Below, piece after piece: positions 1 to 9,204 of a DNA stretch of 64,000 nt. The position numbers were made by a program, and so were the translations under genes. How positions within the stretch are numbered: position 1 is the first letter of the stretch; the number at the start of each line of letters is the position of its first letter. Source of the stretch: Trabulsiella odontotermitis (GTDB lineage: Bacteria > Pseudomonadota > Gammaproteobacteria > Enterobacterales > Enterobacteriaceae); assembly GCF_001297775.1 (NCBI RefSeq), contig NZ_LIFX01000009.1, positions 155,082 through 219,081 of the forward strand, read 5' to 3'. The notes under the pieces were generated by a model. It saw only the letters and a program-made list of their open reading frames with translations. It made no database searches and had not been told where the DNA came from.

Positions 1-1013
1 TGGCTGGCGAGCTGCGCATAGCCGGTGTTGCCTTCAACGTGCGATTCCATACGGGCGATATGGGTAGTGACTTCATCGAGTTCCTGCGCCTGTTTAACCG
101 ACTGCTGGAGGAGTTTCTCATTCCCTTCTACCAGATGATCGATCTGCGTCATCATCGAGCCGGTAGCCTGGTTAACGCGGGTGACCAGTTGTTGCAGCCC
201 GCGCTGCATGTCGCCAATGCTGAGACTCAACTGATCGATTTCGCGGTTAAAACGGGTAACGCCAGGCAGCGGACTGGAGAGATCGCCTGCTGCCAGGGTG
301 TTGATATGGGCAATCAACCGTCGCAATGGAGAAATAACCCAGCGCGACATGCCGACCCATACCACCGCGGCAATCACCACCAGTAAAGCCGGGGCCAGCA
401 AAAACAGTGTCTGCAGGGTGGACAGATTATTCATCAACGCCTGCCGACCCGCTTCCGCCTGGGTTTCGCTGGCCTGCTGAAAACGGGCGTAGTTGTCGTT
501 AAAGTCAGACTGAAACGCCTGCACCGGCACAGCAAAAAAGGCATCGATTGACTGGGTTTTCGTCAGCCCGTCCGCCTGTTCCTTAATGGCGCCGTAAAAC
601 AGCTGATAGCTGTTGATCAATCCCTCGTCTTTCGCCGGATTCAGCGCCAGCCAGGCCTGCCAGGCGGTTTGCGACTGCACAAGCGCTTTCTGCGCCTCAT
701 CCATCAGGCTGTTCCAGCTTCCTACCGAGCCGGTTTCTTTATCCTGCATAAAGTAGACGCCTGCGCGGTTGAGCAGATCGCTCGCCGCCAGCAACGACAC
801 GCGCGCTTCGTCCACTTTCACTTGCTGAAGATGCGCCTGCTGATTGCGCTGTTCGTTACGCTGCGCATCTTTTAAGGAAAATGTGAGTAGAAATGAGGAG
901 GTAATCTGCAACGCAGAGAATAAACCAATGATGCAAAAAATCCCTGCCAGCAGGCCGAACTGCCGTGGAAAAAAGCGCTGTGTGAAACGCCGAAAAGTTT
1001 GAGTTAAGTTCAT
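1..1013 (-). CDS. Methyl-accepting chemotaxis protein, N-terminal part (gene runs off the left edge)
   Basis: Bacterial chemoreceptor; 337 N-terminal residues are visible. TM1 lies at about residues 19-41. It is followed by a periplasmic ligand-binding region of about 155 residues rich in Gln, Ala and Glu (four-helix-bundle type) and TM2 at about 201-222. A HAMP-like linker begins at the segment SRWVISPLRRLIAHIN, and a helical region reaches the window edge. The methylation helices and signalling hairpin are outside the window. Start is the ATG at 1013. In the family, ligand binding modulates CheA through CheW. The cytoplasmic sequence seen does not match my memory of Tsr, Tar or Trg closely, so I give no symbol and the ligand is unknown. 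It is encoded on the same strand as sad, about 100 bp downstream of it. Confidence 0.85.
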   Translation of the reverse strand, partial: MNLTQTFRRFTQRFFPRQFGLLAGIFCIIGLFSALQITSSFLLTFSLKDAQRNEQRNQQAHLQQVKVDEARVSLLAASDLLNRAGVYFMQDKETGSVGSWNSLMDEAQKALVQSQTAWQAWLALNPAKDEGLINSYQLFYGAIKEQADGLTKTQSIDAFFAVPVQAFQSDFNDNYARFQQASETQAEAGRQALMNNLSTLQTLFLLAPALLVVIAAVVWVGMSRWVISPLRRLIAHINTLAAGDLSSPLPGVTRFNREIDQLSLSIGDMQRGLQQLVTRVNQATGSMMTQIDHLVEGNEKLLQQSVKQAQELDEVTTHIARMESHVEGNTGYAQLAS

Positions 1014-1115
1014 GATTTTCATCTGTTACGACTAGACAGTCGCGAGTCTACGGAATGAAAATGACAGAACCATGACAGCAAAATGACGGGACGCCGTACG
1101 GCGCCCCGGGAGGGT

Positions 1116-2501
1116 TTAGCGGCGGTCTTTCCACACCGTTTGTACGTTGCAGAATTCCCGCAAACCGAAATGTGACAGTTCGCGACCAAAGCCGCTTTTC
1201 TTCACGCCACCGAATGCCACGCGTGCATCGCTGGCGCTGTAGCCGTTAATAAAGACGCCGCCGCATTCCAGCTCGCGGGCAAAACGCTGCGCCTGTGCAT
1301 CGCTGGCAGTGAAGATGGTAGCGGACAGCCCGAACTCGCTGTCGTTCGCCAGTTCCAGCGCATGGTCGGCGTCGCGGGCGACAATGATCGCCGCGACCGG
1401 GCCAAACATCTCCTGGCGAAACGCGGTCATCTCGCGGGTGACGTTGCCGAGCACGGTCGGCGCATAATAGTTACCCTGCCCGGCAATCTTTTCTCCGCCC
1501 AGCAGCAGGGTGGCACCTTCGGCCAGCGTTTTCTGTACCTGTTGATCCAGTTCATCGCGCAGATCAAACCGCGCCATCGGGCCGAGGTAGTTCTGCTCCT
1601 CTTCCGGCGATCCCATTTTCAGCTTCGCCGTCGCGGCGACAAATTTCTCTGTAAAGGCGTCGGCAACACCCGCTTCGACGATAAAGCGCTTCGCGGCGGC
1701 ACACACCTGCCCGGTGTTCTGATAACGGCCGGTGACGGCGGCCTGCACCGCAAAATCCAGATCCGCATCATTCAGCACGATAAACGGATCGGAACCGCCC
1801 AGTTCGAGTACGCATTTTTTCAGCGCCGCGCCGGACTGGGCGCCAATCGCTTTGCCTGCCCGTACGCTGCCGGTGACGGTCACTGCGGCAATACGTGCAT
1901 CGTTAATCGCCTGGCTGACACCGTCGTTCGTGGCATTGACCCAGCCGAAAACGCCCTGTGGGATCCCGGCTTTTGTGAAGATCTCGCCGATTAATGCCGC
2001 GCAGCCCATCACGTTTGGCGCGTGTTTCAGTAAATAGCTGTTACCGGCCAGCAGAATCGGTACTGCGCCACGCACCACCTGCCACAGCGGGAAGTTCCAT
2101 GGCATTACCGCCAGGATCGGGCCCAGCGGACGGTATTCAATGACCGCCTGCTGATCCTCGACCATCGTCGGTTCGGTCGCCAGCATCGCCGGGCCGTGTT
2201 CGGCATACCAGTCAAACAGGCTGGCGGATTTCGTCACTTCGCCACGTGCCTGGGCGATCGGCTTACCCATTTCACGAGTGATCAGTAACGCCATTTCATC
2301 GGCATGTTCGCGCAATGTCTTACCGACCGCACGCAGCGCATCGGCCCGTTCCGCGACGGTTTTCTGCCGCCACTGGCGATAGCCGCTGTCAGCATGCGCG
2401 ATGGCGCTGTCGACCTGATCGGCGGTAGCCCACGGCAACGACGAGAGCACGTCGCCGGTTGCCGGGTTAACGGAAATTGCGTGGGTTGCAGGTGAGCTCA
2501 T
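1116..2501 (-). CDS. sad: Succinate semialdehyde dehydrogenase Sad (YneI), NAD(P)+-dependent
   Basis: Aldehyde dehydrogenase superfamily enzyme oxidising succinate semialdehyde to succinate, the last step of putrescine/GABA catabolism in the cytoplasm. The 461 residues match the E. coli Sad length (462) and align almost throughout from memory. Catalytic Glu233 sits in LELGGSDP and nucleophile Cys267 in GQVCAAAKRF; the C-terminal GGVKKSGFGRE segment is typical of the family. The LysR gene yneJ/ptrR diverges about 100 bp upstream and is its known activator in E. coli. The shared intergenic region 2502-2604 should hold both promoters. Confidence 0.96.
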   Translation of the reverse strand: MSSPATHAISVNPATGDVLSSLPWATADQVDSAIAHADSGYRQWRQKTVAERADALRAVGKTLREHADEMALLITREMGKPIAQARGEVTKSASLFDWYAEHGPAMLATEPTMVEDQQAVIEYRPLGPILAVMPWNFPLWQVVRGAVPILLAGNSYLLKHAPNVMGCAALIGEIFTKAGIPQGVFGWVNATNDGVSQAINDARIAAVTVTGSVRAGKAIGAQSGAALKKCVLELGGSDPFIVLNDADLDFAVQAAVTGRYQNTGQVCAAAKRFIVEAGVADAFTEKFVAATAKLKMGSPEEEQNYLGPMARFDLRDELDQQVQKTLAEGATLLLGGEKIAGQGNYYAPTVLGNVTREMTAFRQEMFGPVAAIIVARDADHALELANDSEFGLSATIFTASDAQAQRFARELECGGVFINGYSASDARVAFGGVKKSGFGRELSHFGLREFCNVQTVWKDRR

Positions 2502-2604
2502 GTTTTCTCTCTCAGTCGATTGCGTTGTGCTCTCATCCTGGCCTACTCTTTCGTTTATGAAAAATGAATAATATTAACCATCCTGTTCACGAATCGAGAA
2601 TGCT

Positions 2605-3480
2605 ATGGATCTGACTCAGCTTGAGATGTTCAATGCCGTCGCCCACACGGGCAGCATTACCCTCGCCGCGCAAAAAGTTCACCGGGTGCCTTCTAACCTG
2701 ACGACCCGTATCCGCCAACTGGAGGCCGATCTCGGCGTTGAGTTGTTTATCCGTGAGAATCAGCGTTTGCGGCTTTCTCCCGCGGGGCACAGTTTCTTGC
2801 GCTACAGTCAGCAAATCCTCGCCTTAGTGGATGAAGCCCGAATGGTGGTCGCGGGCGATGAACCGCAGGGCCTGTTCGCGCTGGGTTCGCTGGAGAGCAC
2901 GGCGGCGGTGCGCATTCCGGAAACGCTGGCGCGCTATAACCAGCGCTACCCGAAAATTCAGTTTGATCTGGCGACCGGCCCGTCCGGTACCATGATTGAC
3001 GGTGTGACCGAGGGTACGCTGAGTGCGGCGTTTGTCGATGGCCCGGTAATGCACCCCGGGCTGGACGGTATTCCGGTGTATCGTGAAGAGATGATGATTG
3101 TCACTCCGCATGGGCATGCGCCGGTTAAACGGGCCAGCGAAGTGAACGGCGCCAGCATTTATGCGTTTCGCGCCAACTGCTCCTATCGCCGTCATTTTGA
3201 GAGCTGGTTTCACGCCGACCGCGCCACGCCGGGGCGGATCCATGAAATGGAGTCCTACCACGGTATGCTGGCCTGCGTGATTGCCGGGGCCGGGCTGGCG
3301 ATGATCCCCCGCAGTATGCTGGAAAGTATGCCCGGTCATCATCAGGTCGATGCCTGGCCGCTGGCGGAAAAGTGGCGCTGGCTGACCACCTGGCTTATCT
3401 GGCGGCGCGGCGCGATGACCCGCCAGCTGGAAGCGTTTATCGAACTGCTCAATGAACCGCTGCCGATGAAGGCGTCATAG
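2605..3480 (+). CDS. yneJ: LysR-family regulator PtrR (YneJ)
   Basis: LysR-type transcriptional regulator of 291 residues (E. coli YneJ/PtrR 293). The N-terminal winged helix (residues 1-60, [20 protein letters not shown] onward) is followed by a linker helix and a periplasmic-binding-protein-like effector domain. In E. coli it activates the adjacent divergent sad gene in putrescine utilisation; the same divergent arrangement here supports that role. Start ATG at 2605 is preceded by only a weak purine run (GAGAATG). The gene ends about 100 bp before sotB on the same strand. Confidence 0.93.
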   Translation: MDLTQLEMFNAVAHTGSITLAAQKVHRVPSNLTTRIRQLEADLGVELFIRENQRLRLSPAGHSFLRYSQQILALVDEARMVVAGDEPQGLFALGSLESTAAVRIPETLARYNQRYPKIQFDLATGPSGTMIDGVTEGTLSAAFVDGPVMHPGLDGIPVYREEMMIVTPHGHAPVKRASEVNGASIYAFRANCSYRRHFESWFHADRATPGRIHEMESYHGMLACVIAGAGLAMIPRSMLESMPGHHQVDAWPLAEKWRWLTTWLIWRRGAMTRQLEAFIELLNEPLPMKAS

Positions 3481-3580
3481 CAAAAGAAAATGAGAGGTAA
3501 ATCACAAAACGATTGTCTTTTCACCAGCAATCGCTTTAAGATCCCCTTCTCTTCTTTTGTAACCAATCCAGAACATTGTT

Positions 3581-4777
3581 ATGACAACGAGCACAGTTTC
3601 ACGCAGGCTTGCGTGGCTTCGGGTGGTCACGCTGGCGATTGCCGCTTTTATCTTTAACACCACCGAGTTTGTGCCGGTTGGGTTGCTGTCCGATATCGCC
3701 AGCAGTTTTCAGATGGAGACGGCGCAGGTGGGCATTATGCTGACCATCTACGCCTGGGTGGTGGCGCTGATGTCACTGCCGTTCATGCTGCTGACGCGTC
3801 AGGTGGAGCGACGAAAACTCCTCATTGCGTTATTTATCCTGTTTATCGCCAGCCATGTGCTGTCGTTTCTGGCGTGGAATTTCCAGGTGCTGGTGATTAG
3901 CCGTATCGGCATCGCGTTCGCCCATGCGGTGTTCTGGTCGATCACCGCGTCGCTGGCGATCCGCATGGCGCCCGCCGGGAAACGTGCGCAGGCGTTAAGC
4001 CTGATCGCTACCGGCACGGCACTGGCGATGGTGCTAGGCATTCCGGTGGGCCGCGTGGTCGGGCAACTCTTCGGCTGGCGGATCACCTTCTTTGCCATTG
4101 GCGTGGGCGCGCTGCTCACCCTGCTGGCGCTGATTAAACTATTACCGACGCTGCCAAGTGAACATTCCGGATCACTGAAAAGTCTGCCGGTGCTGTTCCG
4201 CCGCCCGGCGCTGGTCAGCATCTACATTCTGACGGTAGTAGTGGTGACGGCGCATTACACGGCCTACAGCTACATCGAACCGTTTGTGCAAAACGTTGCG
4301 GGACTGAGTGGTCAGTTTGCCACGGTACTGCTGCTGATCCTCGGCGGCGCCGGAATTGTCGGCAGTATTCTGTTTGGCCGTCTGGGCAACAATCACTCAT
4401 CCATACTGATTAGCAGCGCGATTGCCCTGCTGCTAATCTGCCTGTTGTTACTGTTGCCTGCCGCACAGGGCGAAATGCACCTGGCTGTGCTCAGCATCTT
4501 CTGGGGCATCGCGATCATGATTATCGGCCTGGGCATGCAGGTGAAAGTGCTGGCACTGGCACCGGACGCCACTGACGTGGCGATGTCGCTGTTTTCTGGC
4601 ATTTTCAACATTGGTATTGGCGCGGGTGCGCTGGTCGGGAGCCAGGTCAGCCTGTGGCTGTCAATGTCGTCGATAGGTTATGTCGGTGCGGTACCGGCGC
4701 TGGCGGCGCTCATCTGGGCAATTATCATCTTCCGCCGCTGGCCGGTGGCGATGCTGGAACCCCAGCATCATTCCTGA
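3581..4777 (+). CDS. sotB: MFS sugar efflux transporter SotB (YdeA)
   Basis: Inner-membrane major facilitator superfamily exporter of 398 residues with about 12 hydrophobic segments. The N-terminal [16 protein letters not shown] segment and the TM2-3 loop region [11 protein letters not shown] match E. coli SotB (YdeA), which exports arabinose, IPTG and related sugars by proton antiport. It lies between yneJ and the convergent marC, as in E. coli. A strong hairpin plus T-run at 4786-4806 terminates it just after the stop codon. Substrate assignment rests on homology only. Confidence 0.93.
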   Translation: MTTSTVSRRLAWLRVVTLAIAAFIFNTTEFVPVGLLSDIASSFQMETAQVGIMLTIYAWVVALMSLPFMLLTRQVERRKLLIALFILFIASHVLSFLAWNFQVLVISRIGIAFAHAVFWSITASLAIRMAPAGKRAQALSLIATGTALAMVLGIPVGRVVGQLFGWRITFFAIGVGALLTLLALIKLLPTLPSEHSGSLKSLPVLFRRPALVSIYILTVVVVTAHYTAYSYIEPFVQNVAGLSGQFATVLLLILGGAGIVGSILFGRLGNNHSSILISSAIALLLICLLLLLPAAQGEMHLAVLSIFWGIAIMIIGLGMQVKVLALAPDATDVAMSLFSGIFNIGIGAGALVGSQVSLWLSMSSIGYVGAVPALAALIWAIIIFRRWPVAMLEPQHHS

Positions 4778-4785
4778 TACGACCG

Positions 4786-4806
4786 GGGCGCAATGCGCCC
4801 TTTTTT
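4786..4806 (+). terminator. Rho-independent terminator of sotB
   Basis: Perfect 6-bp stem GGGCGC/GCGCCC with a 3-nt loop followed by six T. The T-run overlaps the last codons of the convergent marC gene, so it may also affect marC transcripts. Confidence 0.85.
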
Positions 4807-5470
4807 ATGCGTGATAATGGGTAATAATTTCCAGCACCCCATTAATAATAAACTGTACGCCCATGCAGACCAGCAGAAAGCCCATCAGCCGGGAAATGGC
4901 TTCGATGCCCCCTTTCCCGACCATGCGCATGATGGCGCCGGAACTGCGTAAACAGCCCCACAGGATCAACGCCACCGCGGCAAAAATCAGTGGCGGCGCA
5001 ACCATAACCACCCAGGATGAAAAATTGACACCCTCTTTCACCGTGGAGGCGGAACTGATGATCATCGCAATCGTCCCTGGCCCGGCGGTGCTCGGCATGG
5101 CGAGCGGAACAAAGGCGATATTGGCATCCGGTTCATCCAGTAACTCTTCGGATTTGCTCTTCGCTTCCGGAGATTCATGCGCTTTCTGCTGCGGGAAAAG
5201 CATACGAAAACCAATGAACGCGACGATCAGGCCCCCGGCAATGCGCAGGCCTGGAATCGAAATGCCGAAGGTATTCATCACCAGCTGTCCGGCATAGTAC
5301 GCCACCATCATAATCGCAAAGACATAAATCGATGCCATCATCGACTGGCGGTTACGTTCCGCGCTGTTCATGTTTCCGGCAAGGCCGAGAAACAGCGCCA
5401 CGGTGGTGAGCGGGTTTGCCAGCGGCAACAGAACGACCAGCCCAAGGCCGATCGCCTGGAAAAGTTCCAT
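4805..5470 (-). CDS. marC: MarC-family inner membrane protein
   Basis: Integral inner-membrane protein of 221 residues with six hydrophobic segments, close to identical to E. coli MarC over most of its length (for example [17 protein letters not shown] and [18 protein letters not shown]). It diverges from marRAB exactly as in E. coli, but despite the name no role in antibiotic resistance has been established for the family. Two adjacent ATGs exist (5473 and 5470); the second reproduces the E. coli protein length and was chosen. The 231-bp divergent region to marR contains the mar operator. Confidence 0.94.
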   Translation of the reverse strand: MELFQAIGLGLVVLLPLANPLTTVALFLGLAGNMNSAERNRQSMMASIYVFAIMMVAYYAGQLVMNTFGISIPGLRIAGGLIVAFIGFRMLFPQQKAHESPEAKSKSEELLDEPDANIAFVPLAMPSTAGPGTIAMIISSASTVKEGVNFSSWVVMVAPPLIFAAVALILWGCLRSSGAIMRMVGKGGIEAISRLMGFLLVCMGVQFIINGVLEIITHYHA

Positions 5471-5602
5471 CATAAGTGACCAGATTCCTGAAGGTTAATA
5501 CTGAATTATATCGGCTTAAGTCAGTTTTGTGACCTTTTAAACATGTAATAAGCCCTGCATTTTATGTCGAAAATTCTTAGCAAATGCGACCCGTTGTAAA
5601 CG

Positions 5603-5621
5603 ATTTAGCAAATTGTGGCAT
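5603..5621 (+). promoter_or_regulatory. marbox (MarA/SoxS/Rob site) upstream of marRAB
   Basis: The sequence ATTTAGCAAATTGTGGCAT is a near copy of the E. coli mar marbox (from memory GATTTAGCAAAACGTGGCATC). It lies about 17 bp upstream of the -35 element, where MarA activates its own operon. Confidence 0.85.
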
Positions 5622-5637
5622 CGGATAATTCATTCAG

Positions 5638-5698
5638 TTGACTTATGCTTGCCTGGGCAATAATATCCATCGCAATTAAACTACTTGCCAGGGCAACC
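5638..5698 (+). promoter_or_regulatory. marRAB promoter with two MarR operator sites
   Basis: A -35 TTGACT (5638-5643) and -10 TAATAT (5661-5666) are separated by 17 bp. MarR site I, CTTGCCTGGGCAA (5648-5660), lies between them. Site II, ACTTGCCAGGGCAACC (5683-5698), ends a few bases before the marR GTG start. Both are palindromes matching the E. coli marO sites, so repression by MarR and relief by phenolic ligands are expected. Confidence 0.9.
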
Positions 5699-5701
5699 AT
5701 T

Positions 5702-6136
5702 GTGAAAAGCACAAGTGATCTGTTTAACGAAATCATTCCACTTGGACGCTTAATCCATATGGTCAACCAGAAAAAAGATCGTTTACTCAACGACTATCTG
5801 TCGCCGCTGGACATCACCGCTACGCAGTTCAAAGTGCTGTGTTCCATTCGCTGCCAGGTGTGTATTCCCCCGGTTGAACTGAAAAAGGTGTTGTCCGTTG
5901 ATTTAGGCGCCCTGACCAGAATGCTCGATCGGCTGATTAGCAGGGGATGGATCGAGCGCCTGCCTAACCCGAATGACAAGCGTGGCGTGCTGGTGCAACT
6001 GACACCAGAAGGCGCCGCAATATGTGAGCAATGCCACCAACGCGTGGGCCAGGACCTGCACCAGGAATTAATTAAAAACCTAACGGCAGACGAACTTACT
6101 CAACTCGAACTGCTGCTCAAAAAAATTCTGTTATAA
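5702..6136 (+). CDS. marR: Multiple antibiotic resistance repressor MarR
   Basis: Winged-helix dimeric repressor of the mar operon, 144 residues from the GTG at 5702. This is the non-ATG start used in E. coli (KSTSDLFNEIIPLGRLIHMV). An in-frame upstream ATG at 5645 would run through both operator sites and is rejected. The DNA-binding segment with the LSVDLGALTRMLDRL recognition helix is conserved, as is the cysteine cluster around residues 47-54 and 108-111. MarR binds the two operator sites directly upstream and is released by salicylate-like ligands or copper/oxidant signals. marA follows 17 bp downstream. Confidence 0.96.
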   Translation: MKSTSDLFNEIIPLGRLIHMVNQKKDRLLNDYLSPLDITATQFKVLCSIRCQVCIPPVELKKVLSVDLGALTRMLDRLISRGWIERLPNPNDKRGVLVQLTPEGAAICEQCHQRVGQDLHQELIKNLTADELTQLELLLKKILL

Positions 6137-6153
6137 GCAGAAAGAGGTAGACG

Positions 6154-6537
6154 ATGTCCAGACGAAATACCGACGCCATAACCATTCATAGCATTTTGGA
6201 CTGGATCGAAGACAACCTGGAGACGCCGCTGTCGCTGGAAAAAGTGTCAGAGCGTTCCGGTTATTCGAAATGGCACCTGCAACGAATGTTTAAAAAAGAG
6301 ACCGGTCATTCACTTGGTCAATATATTCGCAGCCGCAAGCTGACCGAGATCGCGCAGCAACTCAAACAGAGTAACGAGCCGATCCTCTATCTCGCTGAGC
6401 GCTACGGCTTTGAGTCACAGCAGACGCTGACGCGGACGTTCAAGAACTATTTCGACGTGCCGCCGCACAAGTACCGCGTGACCAATATGCCCGGTGAATC
6501 GCGTTATCTCTACCCTATTAATAACTGTAACTGTTAA
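6154..6537 (+). CDS. marA: Transcriptional activator MarA (AraC/XylS family)
   Basis: Monomeric two-HTH activator of the mar/sox/rob regulon, 127 residues, nearly identical to E. coli MarA. The first recognition helix is [12 protein letters not shown] (about residues 41-52) and the second is in [13 protein letters not shown]. It activates efflux (acrAB-tolC), micF, fumC and sodA-type genes through marboxes. In this window its own marbox lies at 5603-5621 and a probable one lies upstream of fumC at 62299-62317. Second gene of the mar operon, with an AGAGG ribosome site. Confidence 0.97.
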   Translation: MSRRNTDAITIHSILDWIEDNLETPLSLEKVSERSGYSKWHLQRMFKKETGHSLGQYIRSRKLTEIAQQLKQSNEPILYLAERYGFESQQTLTRTFKNYFDVPPHKYRVTNMPGESRYLYPINNCNC

Positions 6538-6566
6538 TCGCCTGCATTAGACGTATTGAGGAAATC

Positions 6567-6785
6567 ATGAAACTGTTCGTCTCCGCCGCCCTCGCCTTAC
6601 TGGCGCTGGCTTCCGGCCAGAGTTTTGCGGAGCAATCCACAACCCATGCCAGTCAACCCGCGCGTGACGCCATGATGATGCCGACCGCGCAGAACCAGTC
6701 GCCGTTTGATTTTAATCATATGGCGGCCGGTAGTGACAAATCCGACGAACTGGGTGTGCCTTATTACAATAAGCACAGCCAGTAA
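6567..6785 (+). CDS. marB: Periplasmic mar operon protein MarB
   Basis: Small third gene of the mar operon, 72 residues, with a cleavable-looking signal peptide ending near SGQSFAEQ (residues 17-22). The mature part is Met/Ser-rich and ends in LGVPYYNKHSQ. E. coli MarB is reported to lower marRAB expression indirectly from the periplasm; its mechanism is unclear. The ribosome site GAGGAA precedes the ATG at 6567. The operon ends at a strong terminator 10 bp downstream. Confidence 0.88.
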   Translation: MKLFVSAALALLALASGQSFAEQSTTHASQPARDAMMMPTAQNQSPFDFNHMAAGSDKSDELGVPYYNKHSQ

Positions 6786-6793
6786 CTCGTCTT

Positions 6794-6818
6794 GCCCCGC
6801 GATGCGGGGCTTTTTTTT
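6794..6818 (+). terminator. Rho-independent terminator of marRAB
   Basis: Seven-bp GC stem GCCCCGC/GCGGGGC with a 3-nt loop followed by eight T. The T-run touches the stop codon of the convergent eamA. Confidence 0.9.
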
Positions 6819-7719
6819 AACCTCTCACCGCCTTCACCCGCCGCCGGAACCGCAGTCCGAATACGTTGATAAACAGTCCTGCCATAATCAGTACCGCGCC
6901 GACCATCTGCAGCCCTGTCAACTTTTCGCCCAGTAATATCGCGGCGCTCGCCAGCCCGACTACCGGCACCAGCAACGACAACGGCGCCACACGCCAGGTT
7001 TCATACCGCCCGAGCAGCGAACCCCAGATGCCATATCCCACAATGGTGGCGATGAACGCCAGATAGACCAGCGATAAAATCGTCGTCATGTCGATCTCCA
7101 CCACGCTCTGCAGCATCGCCGCCGGGCCATCCAGTAACAGTGAGGCCAGCATAAACGGCACAATCGGGATCAGCGCACTCCACACCACCAGTGACATCAC
7201 CGCCGGACGGCTTTCGTGTTGCATGATGATTTTATTGAAGATATTGCCGCTGGCCCAGCACAGCGCCGCCGCCAGGGTCAGGAAAAAGCCCAACATAGAG
7301 ACATCCTGCCCGGTCAGGCTGCCTTCAATCAGCACCAGCACGCCGAACACCGCGAGCGTGATCCCGGCGAATTGTTTGCCCTGCAGACGTTCGCCAAAAA
7401 CAAAGGCGCCGAGAATAATTGAAAAGAAGGCCTGCGCCTGCAGTACCAGCGAGGCGAGCCCGGCGGGCATGCCAAATTTAATGGCGCTGAACAGAAAAGC
7501 AAATTGCCCGAAACTAATGGTCAGCCCGTAGCCCAGCAGCAGCCGGAACGGGATCTTCGGTCTCATAACAAACAGCAAGGCCGGAAACGCCACCAGCATA
7601 AAGCGTAACCCCGCCAGCATCAGTGGCGGCATATTGTGTAAACCCACTTTGATGACGACAAAATTGAGCCCCCAAACCACAACCACCAGCAACGCCAGTA
7701 GCCCGTCTTTTCGCGTCAT
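6817..7719 (-). CDS. eamA: O-acetylserine/cysteine exporter EamA (YdeD)
   Basis: DMT-superfamily inner-membrane exporter of 300 residues with ten hydrophobic segments in two EamA repeats (residues about 5-135 and 145-285). It matches E. coli EamA throughout (MPPLMLAGLRFMLVAFPALL; VGYGIWGSLLGRYETWRVAP). The family exports cysteine-pathway metabolites. It is convergent with marB and divergent from ydeE, as in E. coli. Confidence 0.94.
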   Translation of the reverse strand: MTRKDGLLALLVVVVWGLNFVVIKVGLHNMPPLMLAGLRFMLVAFPALLFVMRPKIPFRLLLGYGLTISFGQFAFLFSAIKFGMPAGLASLVLQAQAFFSIILGAFVFGERLQGKQFAGITLAVFGVLVLIEGSLTGQDVSMLGFFLTLAAALCWASGNIFNKIIMQHESRPAVMSLVVWSALIPIVPFMLASLLLDGPAAMLQSVVEIDMTTILSLVYLAFIATIVGYGIWGSLLGRYETWRVAPLSLLVPVVGLASAAILLGEKLTGLQMVGAVLIMAGLFINVFGLRFRRRVKAVRG

Positions 7720-7910
7720 ACCTCGCTCCGTTTGTTCAATTTATGTAAACAGAATTAAAGTAACGAAAAAATCAATGCGCTGATAGATCATTAAATCCAG
7801 GAGGGTCAAAAAGCACGTGTCGACATGTGTTCAGCTATACAACACCCCGCATGCCGTGTTACTCCTGATATGACACAACCTCATGACAAAAAAAATATCT
7901 GGGCAGGAAA

Positions 7911-9101
7911 ATGAACTCAAACACCCGGCGCTCAACCTCAGCGCTGCTGGCGTCGTCGTTGCTGTTAACCATTGGCCGTGGCGCAACATTACCGTTTATG
8001 ACCATCTACCTGACGCGGCAGTTTGCGCTTGGCGTCGATCAGATTGGTTACGCGATGACGGTCGCGATGACCATTGGCGTGGTCTTCAGTCTGGCGTTCG
8101 GCATTCTCGCCGATAAGTTTGATAAAAAACGCTACATGCTGATTTCCATCGCCGCATTTATTAGCGGTTTTGTCGCTATTCCGCTGGTGAATAACGTTGT
8201 GTTGGTGGTGCTTTTTTTCGCCGTCATCAACTGTGCCTATTCCGTTTTTGCGACAGTACTGAAAGCCTACTTTGCCGATACGCTGGAGTCCGCCGCGAAA
8301 GCGCGCATTTTCTCGCTCAACTACACTTTCCTGAATATGGGCTGGACCGTCGGGCCGCCGCTCGGCACCTGGCTTGTCATGTACAGCATCAACCTGCCGT
8401 TCTGGCTGGCCGCCATTTGCGCCGCTTTCCCGATGGTGTTTATTCAGCTGTGGGTGCAACGCATTGCGGTAACCGCATCGCAAGAAAACGCCAGTGCCTG
8501 GTCGCCGTCGGTGTTGCTGCATGATCGCGCGTTATTCTGGTTCACCCTCTCCGGGCTGCTGGCCTCGTTTGTGGGCGGATCGTTCGCCTCGTGCCTGTCA
8601 CAGTATGTGCTGGCGGTGGCCAACAGTGATTTTGCCGAAAAAGTGATTGCCGTGATCCTGCCGGTAAACGCGGCGGTGGTGGTCACGTTGCAGTACGCCA
8701 TTGGCCGTAAGCTGACGGCGAATAACATTCGCCCGCTGATGACCGTCGGTACGCTCTTTTTCCTGCTTGGACTGGTGGGCTTTATGCTTTCCGGGTCCAG
8801 CCTGATTTTCTGGGGAATTTCCGCCGCTGTCTTTACCATTGGCGAAGTGATTTATGCACCTGGCGAATACATGCTGATCGACAACATCGCACCGCCGGGG
8901 CTGAAAGCCAGCTATTTTTCCGCTCAGGCGCTGGGCTGGCTTGGCGCGGCGTTTAACCCGCTGATCACCGGTGCTATTCTGACGACGCTGCCGCCCTGGT
9001 CGCTGTTCGCCATTCTGATGGCCGCGATTGTAGTGGCATGGATGATGATCCTGCGAGGGATGCGCGTCAGCCCGCGCGAAGGGTTGTTCAGCGCCGTCTG
9101 A
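7911..9101 (+). CDS. ydeE: MFS transporter YdeE
   Basis: Twelve-TM major facilitator of 396 residues (E. coli YdeE 395) with the motif A region ILADKFDKKRYML in the TM2-3 loop. E. coli YdeE has been associated with dipeptide and arabinose export; substrate here is inferred. Start ATG at 7911 has a GGAAA ribosome site. In K-12 it is followed by mgtS and dgcZ (from memory); neither is present here. Instead a direct-repeat array and an XRE regulator follow. Confidence 0.92.
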   Translation: MNSNTRRSTSALLASSLLLTIGRGATLPFMTIYLTRQFALGVDQIGYAMTVAMTIGVVFSLAFGILADKFDKKRYMLISIAAFISGFVAIPLVNNVVLVVLFFAVINCAYSVFATVLKAYFADTLESAAKARIFSLNYTFLNMGWTVGPPLGTWLVMYSINLPFWLAAICAAFPMVFIQLWVQRIAVTASQENASAWSPSVLLHDRALFWFTLSGLLASFVGGSFASCLSQYVLAVANSDFAEKVIAVILPVNAAVVVTLQYAIGRKLTANNIRPLMTVGTLFFLLGLVGFMLSGSSLIFWGISAAVFTIGEVIYAPGEYMLIDNIAPPGLKASYFSAQALGWLGAAFNPLITGAILTTLPPWSLFAILMAAIVVAWMMILRGMRVSPREGLFSAV

Positions 9102-9103
9102 CA

Positions 9104-9134
9104 GCTGTCGGGTCGCTGTCGTCCTGCTGTCGGG
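9104..9134. promoter_or_regulatory. Three 11-bp-spaced direct repeats GCTGTCGKS upstream of an XRE gene
   Basis: GCTGTCGGG (9104), GCTGTCGTC (9115) and GCTGTCGGG (9126) are spaced exactly 11 bp apart, one helical turn. A fourth CTGTCGG lies at 9161. The layout of 7-bp units with 4-bp spacers is that of OmpR/PhoB-family binding sites; the PHO box unit is CTGTCAT, so these differ at the sixth base. They start 2 bp after the ydeE stop and end 70 bp before the next gene. Confidence 0.45.
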
Positions 9135-9204
9135 TTGGGATCGTGTTGCTTTCTCATGCCCTGTCGGACACTCAATGCGGAATTATTCATTCGGAGAAGG
9201 TGTT

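Noticed and set aside
5645..5701. Upstream ATG extending MarR by 19 residues
   Set aside because: It would place the start inside the operator and promoter; the E. coli protein begins at the equivalent GTG.
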